In this document: piece after piece, positions 12,914 to 23,885 of the stretch
Numbering within the stretch: position 1 is the first letter of the stretch
Layout of the letters: the number at the start of each line of letters is the position of its first letter
Made by a program: the position numbers and the translations under genes
Notes under the pieces: model-generated
What the model saw: only the letters and a program-made list of their open reading frames with translations
Database searches by the model: none
What the model was told of the DNA's origin: nothing
Assembly (NCBI GenBank): GCA_030386875.1
Contig: CM059562.1
Span: 65,594,201-65,658,200 of the forward strand
DNA length: 64,000 nt
DNA from: Morinoia aosen
Taxonomy: Eukaryota > Arthropoda > Malacostraca > Amphipoda > Talitridae
Reading direction: 5' to 3'

Positions 12914-15900
12914 CTGCCAAAATAGAGGTGAAGTCATTAGTGTTGAACTAACATTAAGAAATAAAACATTTTTGGTTAGTTTTAATTTGGATAGAACTTC
13001 AAGAAACTATGTAGAGTACTTGGTGGTAAAATACGTGCAATATCAAGCCGATCTTCACATCTTCAAAACAGAAGACAAAGTTTAAGTGATAGTGTAAGTG
13101 AACAAACTTAACGAATGTTAAAAAGTTGCCTTGCCTCGCGTCATTTCACGCGGTAAACACATGCGCCTTTGCCGTGCTATCAGTAAACTTACAGTCTTGG
13201 TAAGGTAATTTTTTACGGAAAATTAAACACTTCAGTTCAACAGTAATGTGTCTATCGTGGGAGAAGCTCTTGAAATGAGACAATATTTCTCACGACTAGC
13301 ACTCGGGTTAATTTATTCATAAATCTAATTTATTATCCGCAGCTCCGAGTACTTCGACCACTACCATTTAGCGTTGCATACTATGCCTTGTTGAATAATT
13401 TGTTTCAATTAATTTATTTCGAATACGTACATCTCTTCAGGGCGAACGTACAAGATTAACTTCCACCCATCATCCTTACTCCCTGAACCTTGAGTTAGAG
13501 GGTTGAAGAGAAGTCAAAAAATTCACAGAAGTCGATTCATCACTGAACTTCCTAAGCCGTTTAGGAGAAATTTTTTCTAGTAGGCTACAGCAACAAACTT
13601 CTGTGAGGTCAAACTCTCTCTAGAACGAATAGTTCCCTCTGTGCACTTCTCAAGAGAGAGAAGAAGAAGCTGTGCCAAGGGGAAGTCGTGACTAACAGCC
13701 GGCGTTCTTCACATCAAACGGTCAACAACGCCCTTCTGCAAATTTTCTTGAGGCATGTTTTTCTTAATCAGCCTTTGTATGAGAGCTGATATCCTGATGC
13801 ATTTCTGTCCTATTTGTGTATCCGAAAGATTTCTCTGCATTTACGCCTTTCCGATTTAACATCACGTTACAGCCTCACACATTCTCATTCCCTGAACAGT
13901 CAATTACATTTTTATCTGTGAATCGACCGAACATTTTACGTGTTTTCACATTCATCGTAACTCAGAAACTCTTGGAATTTGTTTCTGTGAATGTAGCATC
14001 CGCAAACAGCGACCCTTTTTTCACACACTGGCTTACCTTCAGAAAAATTCAAGTTTTTTTTACGAAGAAATTACGAATTTCCTATTTTGACTCCATCTCT
14101 TTCATTTCACCCTCCTCCATCTTCATTCTCGACAATAGTTTTCAAACTCTTTGATTATAAGGTCTGTGAGAGACACGTAGCATTTCTGTCAATCGTACCG
14201 CACTCCTTGATGGGAGTCGCTCAATATATGTACAGTAAATACAGTTAATTTGATGAACAGTTTTTAAAACAATAGGAATCAATCTCTACACATTTCACTA
14301 TATGCTTACCTTGTTCTTTCCTTAGAATAAACTCGTTGCCTTTTTTCTTTGTACCAATAAGTCTTTTATACTGATTTAGGCTACAAAATTGGTAAAGCAG
14401 TGAACTTATTATTATCCCCATACATAATTATATATAGATACACTAAGATGTTGAATGCGATAGAACCACTGTTATTTTTCAAACCCGTCTTACAATGGCA
14501 ATAATCAGACAACTCGACAGCGCCAACTTTAGATGTTCCTACATAGTGAGGAGATTGACTTTCAAATGGTCGAAAAAAAACCCCAGAAACAGTCTACATA
14601 TTACGACAATCAAAAGAGGCAATGTTTTGCTAGGTGACCAACAGCTTTTTCGTCGTGGATGTGCCGCTCTATCGTTATCTCGAAGTTAGTGAATGATGAA
14701 TATAGAGCGTTACGGATAATGTTTTCATTGTAGGAAACCATTGGTAAATTTCATTCAACTCCTTTGATTTAATTTACAAAGTTAGAAAATCACCAATAAA
14801 CAAACAAAACAGTCATGATCTCAATAGAAAAAATATGTTTAATTTTTTTGGAGTGTCAGGCGAATTGATTTCACAACATGAAAATTTAATGACAGAACAA
14901 TGTGAAAAAGATATATAGTGAGATGAAAGATGTTTCCGTTGAAACTCTAGCGTAAAATGTGAGGTCCTATTTTAATCTGGTGAAAATAATGGCAAAAAAT
15001 AATACTGCTCAATGAAGGACAGGTAAAGAATTTTGTTGAATAGGTTAATGAAGCATTTTTCAAAATATGTTATGAGAATTGTGCGGATGAACATATTGTA
15101 CAAATGTTCTAACTATTTTTAAAATTTCATCACACCATATACTCCTCATACTCCTCTCCGTGACCAAGATAGAGTCCATTTGTGAAGAGAGCTATGGTAA
15201 AAAAGAAAAAAAAGAACAGTTTCTGAAGGCTTCATCCTTAACTGAGGTGAAAACGCCAACCTATCATTCAAAGCTGACGCGGTGGTCTGTAAAAAATGCC
15301 AGGACGTACGACAAGTTCGTACTAGTGACCTCATATTAATGATATTATTATTTTAATACTTTAAGAATGTAACTTGAATTATTGCATCATTTACTGAATG
15401 TTTTGCTGCAAATATTTTCTTTCTGTTTTGACGGTCATATCTCAGTACTAGTAGTTAAGCGTTAATTTTTTCATATCACTGAATCAAAAAATGTTATGTT
15501 TTAACTCGTGTGACTGTAAAACCTTCATTTGGATATATGTTTCTTGAATGCCACACTGAAAAAGTTGCGTGTATTTAATCACTTATTTAACGATTTTTCG
15601 CTGAATTTCATATCGAGACATGTGCTATTCCGACAACTGAAACAAATGAATATCTTGTCGGGCGTAAGCAGTCGCATTGTTCGAGGCTGAAAGTATGGAA
15701 TCAAATTCCGCTGACGACGCCTAATAGTTGATCAACTTGGGTTGATATATCCGTTGACCAGGATAAATACCATTGGTGAAAATTATCTCATTCGTGGATT
15801 TATATACTTTACGAAAGAAGCGAACAATTCACTTAAACGTGGAATAGATAAACCAACTTGCATTTAATTTTCACATTGGTAACATTTTCAAGCCTACGTT

Positions 15901-16101
15901 CTAAAAATATCAGTCACTTTACCCTGAGTGCAACTGGACTCTCAAGCCCGACTTGAGCTACGATCCACCCAAAATCTGCGATAGATGAGCCACAAGTGCA
16001 TATATGTGCACTCGTACTTGTAAGCAGCCAGTAGCTGCTCAAAATTAGCAGCTTTAGATACAATTCATTAGACCATCATCCTCAAATTTTAGCCCGCAAA
16101 C
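12914..16101 (-). other. Intron between exons e and d
   Basis: 3.2 kb of AT-rich sequence bounded by GT-AG junctions. It contains several open frames of 60-112 codons, including a pyrimidine-rich one on the plus strand at 13816-14154, none with a recognisable domain. No repeat element was recognised. Confidence 0.7.
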
Positions 16102-16232
16102 CTGGCTTTGTCGATGAGATTGGTGTGCCGCGTCCTGCGTGGTCCGCAAGCGGAGTGGCCGGACCGCCCGCACGGCATCGCCGTCAGGCACTTGCGGTAC
16201 GTTCTGTTCACGCGGCAGTGACACGCTCCCAC
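16102..16232 (-). CDS. Exon d: Cys/Arg-rich juxtamembrane cytoplasmic segment
   Basis: The 131-bp exon (acceptor GTTCCGCAG, donor GCCAG|GTTTGC) encodes 43 residues and two bases of a split Arg codon. It begins VGACHCRVNRTYRKC, finishing the transmembrane helix and turning into a basic, cysteine-rich stop-transfer region, followed by CGRSGHSACG and a basic stretch PRRTRHTNLIDKA. Six cysteines within the first 30 residues next to the membrane make S-palmitoylation plausible (inference). The frame is fixed by both neighbours: phase 0 in, phase 2 out. A longer frame through this segment on the same strand uses another reading frame and looks like a shadow. The donor, GTTTGC, is weaker than the others. 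Confidence 0.8.
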
Positions 16233-16279
16233 CTGCGGAACATGGAGCACCTGGTACTCTTGCTCTCATAGCTACACCA

Positions 16280-16458
16280 TCGTTTATTGTCATAACTTAA
16301 AAATACGTGGGAATAATACTTGAACATTAATTTTGTCGCCTTAGTTTAAAAATACATGCAATTAATACTTGAAAATGGAACTTCAGTTCACTTGATCAGA
16401 TAGGCTCACCATAATTTGTCGTCATAATTTAAAAATACGCACAAATAATTCTTGAACT
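16280..16458. repeat. Irregular three-copy repeat beside exon d
   Basis: A unit of about 42 bp built on TTTAAAAATACG...AATAATACTTGAA occurs near 16280, 16333 and 16417. Spacing is uneven (about 50 and 85 bp) and copies differ at several positions. It lies within about 50 bp of the exon d acceptor. Confidence 0.55.
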
Positions 16459-18599
16459 GTCCCTCTCTCCCGCCATGATACGTTTACAAATATCGCTTAT
16501 TTGAAGTGATCAACTTGGGGCTCAAAGTTCTGCGCTACAGCTTGCCGTTTACCTTGAATAACAATTTTAACTCGAACAAGAGAAACGATTGTGTAAGCCC
16601 CATACTAACCAATTTTATTTCAAGCCAACTTTCAGAACGACTGATCAAAATTTTCACCTCAAATATCTGACCCAATTCCGTATCATTTAGAATGGAATGG
16701 AATTGTAGTTCGTCCTTTACTTCTAAATATGGCTTAGTCGTTTCACTAAAGGTACAAATTTAAAGAAATTAAGGATCTAATCTTACAACTCTGGTGCTCC
16801 TGAGGGAAACAGCATGAGCATCGATAATAACTCATTCTTAAAAGTCGGTGCTCACCGCAGACAGAGTAAAATTCCTTTCATTGTTAGTAAATATTTACGA
16901 ATGGAAAGCAAAATAAAGTTGGCTTTCGGGACAAAACTTTGTGGAGCGATCAAGTTACAAATTTAAAACAAATTTTTTCCTTAATCCATTTAGAATTATT
17001 AGTCGAGGAAATTTAACGTTTGAGTTTCACTAACTTCTTAACGATGAAGGCTTAATCTTATTTACATCAATGAGTAAAATGAGCCTTACATAAATCAAAA
17101 AGTTCACATCAGCGCATCACACTGTTTTAAATTTGACCGTAAATGAATTTAGTATAAATGACGGACTCTGTCCATTTGCCAATGAATTATAAACTTTTTA
17201 AACAAAAATATTTATAAATAAACATTTTTTATGAAAATTGGTTCAAATAAAAGCAATTCTAACGTAGAAGCGAAATTAATCTGCTATTATTCACAATGAC
17301 TCGACGTGAAGATGAGAGTAAATAATAAAGAAAACAAATTGTTCTAAGGATAGCATTCAAATCGATGATAGGTAATCATTTTTACGGTTCTCCAAAAAAG
17401 TTTTTTTTTACAGATGAAGAAATTCAAACGTGATGTAAAACCAAAATATCAATTTATAGTAATGGCAGAAATGCCTCAATCATTATATGTACATCATTTT
17501 AAGAAATACCAGTAGTAGGTAGTGAAGTGAGTAAATGGTAATTACTTCCGAGTTATGAAAAATAGTTTTCATTGTTGATCATGAGGAAACTCTGGAAATA
17601 AGTTCATTTTATTCATGTAGGTGTGTTTATTTTAGTTGTATTGGTTGATGAAATATTTTGAAAGATGAAATAGACCAACCAATGACTTCATTGAATTCTT
17701 TTCATTGCGATGCAAAATGTTTACCTGAAATGTTCCTGCAGGTTTCAAATTAGGGTCTGACAATTGAATAGTTCTCAAAGTGTTTTTGCTTGCGTTCACC
17801 CCTGAAATGCCGAATTAGATTTTCGCTAGGGATTTCAAAGCGTAAGTGGGCACTTCTCTTGAAAGCTCAAATGGATCCGCACTAGATGAGGCGTATTATA
17901 ATTTTTGAGTAACGTAACATTGAAACTGAAAGTTCTTGACTCTAAATTGAGCATTTTTGACGAGAAACGTTTATGAATTTATCGCAGTAACGTGCAAAAA
18001 ATGATCTTATACGAGATGAGCATCACTGCATGACCTCCTCGAATAGAAAACATTTACTGATGGCGAGTAAATGAAATCTGAATGAAAAGTCCGTAGATTT
18101 CAGTGGAAGTTGAAGCCGTGGAATTATTACTGAGGATATTTTACAACCAAACTTTAGTTGGAAATTTTAAAAGGAGCCACAACTTCACATTGAAGTTTAA
18201 TTAATGGATATAAAGAGCTTCATTCTTGGCTGCTCACTGTATACATGAGACCAAGAAGGGCTCGGAGAGTCAATGGAAAGGTGTAATGCCACAGAGAAAA
18301 TTTCCTTACGAGCCAATTAAAGTTAAAATATGTGATTTCTCAAGCAATTTTATCTCAGGAATTGTTTTGGTCATTGATTTTGAAATCAAATTGGAAGAAT
18401 TTTCTTTGGATTTCTGATTTTACAATATTTACTCAGTGTGCGACGAAGGAATTAGGTGAAAAGTATGCTTTAACATTAACCGTGTCTTGAAACAGTCATG
18501 TAGTCAATAATCTTTCCATGATTAATCATGTGCATAAGCAGCAGTAAATAAGGATTCACTGCAGGAGGCAGGCAAAACGTTCCAATCTTTAAGACTAAT

Positions 18600-18835
18600 A
18601 GCATTCACGTCATAATTTTCACCTCATAGATACATGAAGAATCGCCTGTGTCTTAAATCCCATAAAACTCACAACATTCACGTGAGAATTAATATTCACC
18701 TCAGAGATCCTGGAAAAACCGCCGGCATCTTCAACTCCTAAAACTCATAAGATTCACTTCAGAATTAATATCCACCTCAGAGATACAGGAAGCATCGCCT
18801 GTATCTTAAATCCCATAAAACGAATTCATTTCAAA
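18600..18835. repeat. 77-bp tandem repeat, about three copies
   Basis: CACCTCAGAGATAC-type starts occur at 18620, 18697 and 18773 (period 76-77 bp). Each is followed by GAATCGCC...ATCTTAAATCCC and a CATAAAACTCA segment. Copies are roughly 80-90% alike by eye. Intronic; no open frame of note. Confidence 0.8.
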
Positions 18836-19952
18836 ACACGTTTTTCTAACGTAAAGGGCTGTGCTTTGAGCAGCAACATATGAAACGTTGAATGACATCA
18901 CTTCCAAGTTGGATGAGCTTAGCAGAGTAATAGATCCAGGGCGCACAGATTGGTTTCGTTAACGAGAAATGAGACTGCTATGAAATTCAAAGTATCACTG
19001 GCTGGAAAGAATTTGAAGTTGAAAATGCAAAAATAACCAGCATGCAAAAACTTTTTCCTACTGTCTGTTCTTTTCAATATTTACGCTTATTTCAACTGTG
19101 CCAGGTGGGAATTATTAGCATATGATCGATTTTTAAATTTCTAATAGGGTTAATTGAATGTCAACTTTCGAATAACGAAGCATTTCAACTGTGTCACCTG
19201 TAAAAGGCTAACTTATGATCGCTTATACTTCTCCGATTGGGTCAATTATTGTGATCGAAAGGATAATGAATTTTGTTTGGTAGACTGTGTGATGTATAAA
19301 ACGAAATGAACTGAAATTAAAACGTTTATAGGGTTTATATTACCAAAGATTTGTGGTATCGAGCTAACCAAGTCAATTTTTCAAGTGTACCCATTAGCAG
19401 GAGCACGGATTCTAGGTAAATTTGTATTGAAGTTCTCGTTGAGCCTGCTATGCAACAACTGCAAGATTGGAGTGACGTACACATTGGATAAAAAAATGAT
19501 TTATCAGCAAAGCTGTTTCCTTTCTCACTTTCCTTGTTCTGAGGGAATTCCCTGAGACTCTACTTTCGTGGATGAGGTATGGGCAGAACAGAGGTTCTCC
19601 CGTCTCGAGTTTGATGAGAAACCATTTGAGGCAAAGTGAGACCTCCGATATTAAGTCATCATTTCGACAGTAACGGAGCCATTTCTCGCTTGAAAGTGGA
19701 GGTTGGAAGTGTGGGTGCAGCTGAAGGCGCAATTTGATATCAATCCTTGTGACTAAATGACCAGTGAATTCTTCTATGCGTTAAAAATAGGGTAACAAGT
19801 CAATTTATAGTTTATTTGCGAATCAATTGAAGGGCATTTTTCCATGATTTTCGACACTGTAGTTCGTCTCTTTACAAATTGGCTATTATTTTCTTAAAAA
19901 AACACCCATGAATTTAGTGAGTCAGAGTATCAATACAGCTTGAAGTCATTAC

Positions 19953-20119
19953 CACGAGCGCAAAGATGAGCAGAGCACAAGCGAGCACAGAGGCGGCGAC
20001 GTAGACGTTGTGGACATCTCCGAAGGGCAGCGTGGACAGCGGGGGAGGCGGTCGGTCGTCGTGAGGCAGCGGCGGGTCCAGCGTCCCCATGCTGCCCACG
20101 GTCTCCAGCACCGTTAGCT
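19953..20119 (-). CDS. Exon c: proline-rich stalk and transmembrane helix
   Basis: The 167-bp exon (acceptor ACATTACAG, donor CTCGTG|GTAATG) completes a split Glu codon and adds 55 residues. The first ~37 form an extracellular stalk with an acidic/Pro-rich patch (DDRPPPPL). The last ~18 (VYVAASVLACALLIFALV) are a hydrophobic membrane-spanning helix that continues a few residues into the next exon. The orientation follows from EGF domains on the N-terminal side and Arg/Lys after the helix: type I, cytoplasmic C-terminus. Reading through the donor reaches a stop, which supports splicing here. The exon is strongly GC-rich against AT-rich introns. It joins the next exon in phase 0. Confidence 0.87.
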
Positions 20120-21799
20120 CTGTAATGTGAAACTTGTAAGTCAACTTGAAACTAAACCGTTGGACTAAAATGAGAGCAATGTCCTGGTCGAAGGTTGACA
20201 TTAAAAGCTTAAATGTTATCACTATGACACTTTTTGCCATTTTTTAGCATGTTTTTTTTTGAGAAAACTCTTTTAATAGTTTTTTCATGATTATACAAAC
20301 ATACGCGAACAAATTTGGAAAATTGGTCTTGGTTTGCAGCTGAATATGATTAATATTATTTATTTGTGTGTTCTTTCAAAATAACCTATTGACCCTGTAA
20401 ACGGACCGTAAATGCATCAGCGGTTATAATTTCCGGGGATTCTAGCGAGACAGAGCAAAATTGCCCAACAGAGTTTTAAAAGTATGTTTGATTGATCGAA
20501 CACAAGTATTTTCGTGGTTGATGACGCTTTTGCAACTGAATATCGAGTAAGGTTTTCAGACCGAGTCGTATTTAGTCTTACAGTTCGATACGTACAAGTT
20601 CACCAAAATTTCTGAATTCTATAAAGATGATTTTAACTCTATAAAATTTACGCTCTGTTGCAGGGTAAGTCGCCTCTTGTGAAGCTCAATCGGGTCTGAT
20701 TTACGAGCAACGACCTTTGATATTTTTGTGAATGGTATACTTCTCATTGGCATACAACCCTTCTCTCAACCCGACTCGTAAAGCAAAACATATTTAATGC
20801 TAGGCTCACACTGGACTAACTTCAGGTAATACGTACCGTTTGAAAAAAGAGAATTTTTTTTATAACTCACTGCTCTAAAGGATTAGGATATCCAGTATAT
20901 AAATAACTAAAGCTCACAGTCATTTTACACATTACGTTAGCTACAACATGATTTGCGTTGCTTACTCCTCTTTGAGCTTTTCTAGTTTTAGCAAGGAATT
21001 GTTGATGTGAGCTTTGGAATACTTATACTGAAATAACCTGATGAGGTAAAAAGCGAAGGTCATACTTTTACAGGCAAAATTCAATTTTTTCTGAAGTACG
21101 CTAAAATCTAGGGTAACAATGTGATCGTGCAGTACCATGTTGCACTTTCTAATACTGTACGATGTCGGTGTTTAACACCAGCGGTATTCAAGTGAAATAA
21201 GCTGAATACTGATGCTAGAGACGCTTTATCTAAAGCGTTCATTTATTATTTGTAATACAATGCATCTTAATAAATGAGTGGCTTTTAACTACATAGTATT
21301 TCTCATTTCTTACTGAGGTGTTATGGCGAAAGGAAACATTAATCAGTACATCTTAATCCCTCTATTGCAATTGTTTTAATGCGCGCAGTTCTGTGTTGTG
21401 TTGAAAAACTTCATATTCATCTCCCACAGAAATGCAGTTCAATGATGACTTGCTTCAATACTGTTAGAATAGGATGATTGGGTTTAATTAGTAAAGCTAT
21501 TTGTTGAGTGATCATCGGTAAACGTTAGGGAAGTTTTCATTTATATTAAAATTGATATCCTGGACATAAAGGACTTAAACAACATAGTTAGAGATAAGAA
21601 AATTATCTACAGAATTTATTTATTTTTCTAAGAGATCGATGTGCTCTAAATTAAGTATTAAACAGAACCAACTAGTGCCTCGCGCTGCAAGGGTATCATA
21701 ACGATGAAAACACTTATTAATCATTTAGAAAGAAAATAAAACAGTTTATTTTCACAAATGAGGATGAAAAAACCATCATTGTTTTTTGGAAATGTCTTA

Positions 21800-22330
21800 A
21801 CATAAAGTTTCCAAGTTAATACACACACATGGGTCTCGTGATACATTTGTCAATGGCCGGAACAAATGATTGAGAAAAGAGAGTGGAAAATGCATTTCCT
21901 TTATTCCAAACTCTAAGTTTTAAAATGCATATAAGTACAAGTTGAAAAAAAATTATATCAGTCACAATTCATTATTGAAAACACTCACTAGTGCACATTT
22001 ACATTGAAATACGATCTGATGAACTAGCGATATCAGGAATTAATATTGAGAGTAAAATAGATGGATTTAAATAATTCTGCGTCTAAAATTATCACATCAA
22101 TATTCGAAATAATTTTTCACACCTACGTATCAACTGGTATATCAATCAATGAGCTTGGAGGAAATAAAATATTTTGTGACAACAGGAATTCGTGATATTT
22201 CTTACGCTAATAATACTGCCAAAATTCGTGATATTTCTTACGCTAATAATACTGCCAAAAAGGAGTTCACCGAAGTCAGAAACATGATTGTAGTATGAGG
22301 AGTTCACCGTAGTTAGAAGATTGTTGTTCA
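21800..22330 (-). repeat. Dispersed repeat family, copy 1
   Basis: Aligns by eye over several hundred bases with 47820-48245. Shared landmarks in order are a GATACACACACRTGG-like block, a GAAATACGA block, GGAATTA...GAGAGTAAAA, ACGTATCAACT, GATATTTC...TAATAAT and GAGTCAGAAACA-like blocks. Read on the minus strand, its left part also matches the 54.0 and 55.6 kb copies (ATTACGA...CCATGTG core). No terminal inverted repeats or coding frame were identified, so the class is unknown. Confidence 0.65.
22187..22258. repeat. Perfect 36-bp tandem duplication
   Basis: AATTCGTGATATTTCTTACG and the following 16 bases occur twice back to back (22187-22222, 22223-22258) with no difference seen, so the duplication is recent compared with the surrounding repeat copy. 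Confidence 0.9.
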
Positions 22331-23490
22331 TTTGCTAACCATAACATATGCGACGTAATAGGAACAATACGTGAAATCAACTACCTAAGTAATACTGTTG
22401 TAATGTACTCACGAGCATAGGAAACAACAAATTCTCACACGTGGCTACCCAAAACATGGTAAGACATCAATTACAAAATAAAGCGCTATTGTCCTGTAAA
22501 GTTAATAAATACGATGAATAACATAGCTTTTTAAAGTGTTTAAAACAGATGTCCTTAGTTGATAAACATTATGTTATATACTTTCGTAACATCAGGGTAT
22601 AATATTAAAAGTGTTTGAAGATAACGAGATTCATTTTACAGTTCATTGCAATTTTTATTCCTGCAATAAATAACGAATAATGTTCATAACGGTATATTTG
22701 GTAAGTTGCGCTCTCAGGAGAGAGAGGTTATGCCTCGACCTAAAGGTTAAAAGGCCTTCCTTTTCGTTCAACTGTTTCTATGCGACATTTCTAATACATA
22801 AATAATTCGTTCACTTGATTTTATAATAACCCGGTCCTTCCACTTTCCCCTCCTGGGGACACCTTGAATGAGGTTCGGGAAGCTGATGCCAGCTTTTAAT
22901 CTAATCTTAAGCAGAACGTAACACGAGCCTGCACTAAAGTAGGAATAGTTCTCATAATGCTAATGTGAGGGAAAGAGGACTTAATACTCATGATCAGAAC
23001 CAACATTTTGTTTTTATTAATCCCTCACCTAAAGACAAACATTGGGCGTAGATTTTGAGCAAGAATATACATAGAAGATTTCAGAGGTGACAAAAATGTG
23101 TATCGTGTTGCTTGTATCACCACTGTCAGATGCGAAAAAAAGTTCCAGCTTTAGGTAATGTTACATGAAATGATTTTAACATTTATGAGAACAGTTGGGC
23201 CGGGCGTTGTCTTTCGCTCTTTGCAGCCATGCGTAAAAGTAAAATACTGACTTAAACTATTTTCTGATTACCGTAAAAAAACAATTGATTGATTGATAAG
23301 CGAACAGTGTTTAGCAACACCATTGTTCTTCGAATATTACGGAACAGTGGAGAAATATTTCGCGCAGTAAATTATTTACTTACATGTATGCTAAAATACT
23401 GGCATGGAAAATGACCCCGCCCTCCCACGCTCGCAAGGAGGTCGTGTTATTATGCGTTTCTCAAAATTTGGGATCAAATGCAAAGTTCAC

Positions 23491-23599
23491 CTTCACACAT
23501 GCCGCCTGTGAAGCCCGGCCGACACGCACAGAAGAAACTCCACGTCTCTGCCATGCTCCAGCAAGTGCCTCCGTTTTGACATGGATTGGAGTCACACAC
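23491..23599 (-). CDS. Exon b: membrane-proximal EGF-like domain with Notch-type glycosylation sites
   Basis: The 109-bp exon has acceptor TTTTCAG and donor GAAG|GTGAAC. It encodes 36 residues plus one base and forms a complete EGF module: C-x4-C-x5-C-x10-C-x-C-x8-C. CDSNPC matches the O-glucose (POGLUT1/Rumi) consensus C-x-S-x-[PA]-C. CQNGGTC matches the O-fucose (POFUT1) consensus C-x4-[ST]-C. CRPGFTGGMC matches the EOGT O-GlcNAc consensus C-x-x-G-x-[ST]-G-x-x-C. Having all three in one repeat is typical of extracellular proteins processed like Notch, Delta, Serrate and Crumbs. The exon ends in phase 1; the leftover G joins AG of the next exon to give Glu. A 77-bp tandem repeat begins about 55 bp upstream of the acceptor. 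Confidence 0.9.
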
Positions 23600-23654
23600 C
23601 TGAAAACAGGTAGAAAATACATTACCATGGGCTTTGTGCAATTTATTATTTAAT

Positions 23655-23885
23655 AAACCATAAAAAATTCACAACTTAAATTTATGTACCATGAATTGAC
23701 CTATGAACCGAACTCACTGTTCCAATTTAATCAACAGCAGAAAATTTTTAAGTTAAAATTAAGTCTCATGAATCTACTTATGGGTGGAACTCATTGTCAC
23801 AATTCAATAAACCGAAAAAAATTCTCAAGCTCAATTTCTGCACCGGAAATCTACTTATGAGCGGAATTCATTAGAAAGCACTGGA
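23655..23885. repeat. 77-bp tandem repeat, three degenerate copies
   Basis: The motif GAATCTACTTATG..GGAACTCA recurs at 77-bp spacing (near 23691, 23768 and 23845), each preceded by an AATAAACC..AAAAATTC stretch. The array lies just upstream (in gene orientation) of the exon b acceptor. Confidence 0.75.

Larger units (their letters stand above)
16233..19952 (-). other. Intron between exons d and c
   Basis: 3.7 kb GT-AG intron. Next to exon d lies a loose three-copy repeat, and at 18.6-18.8 kb a 77-bp tandem repeat. Nothing else was recognised. Confidence 0.7.
20120..23490 (-). other. Intron between exons c and b
   Basis: 3.4 kb GT-AG intron. It contains a member of the dispersed repeat family at 21.8-22.33 kb with an internal 36-bp duplication. 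No coding content was recognised. Confidence 0.7.

Noticed and set aside
13816-14154. 112-codon plus-strand frame
   Set aside because: Lies inside an EGF-gene intron in a pyrimidine-rich tract; the Ser/Phe/Thr-rich composition follows from base bias and no domain is visible.
16054-16293. 79-codon minus-strand frame with an ATG
   Set aside because: Wrong frame for exon d; the frame used by the splice phases gives the stop-transfer sequence instead.
23384-23653. 89-codon plus-strand frame
   Set aside because: Antisense shadow of exon b.
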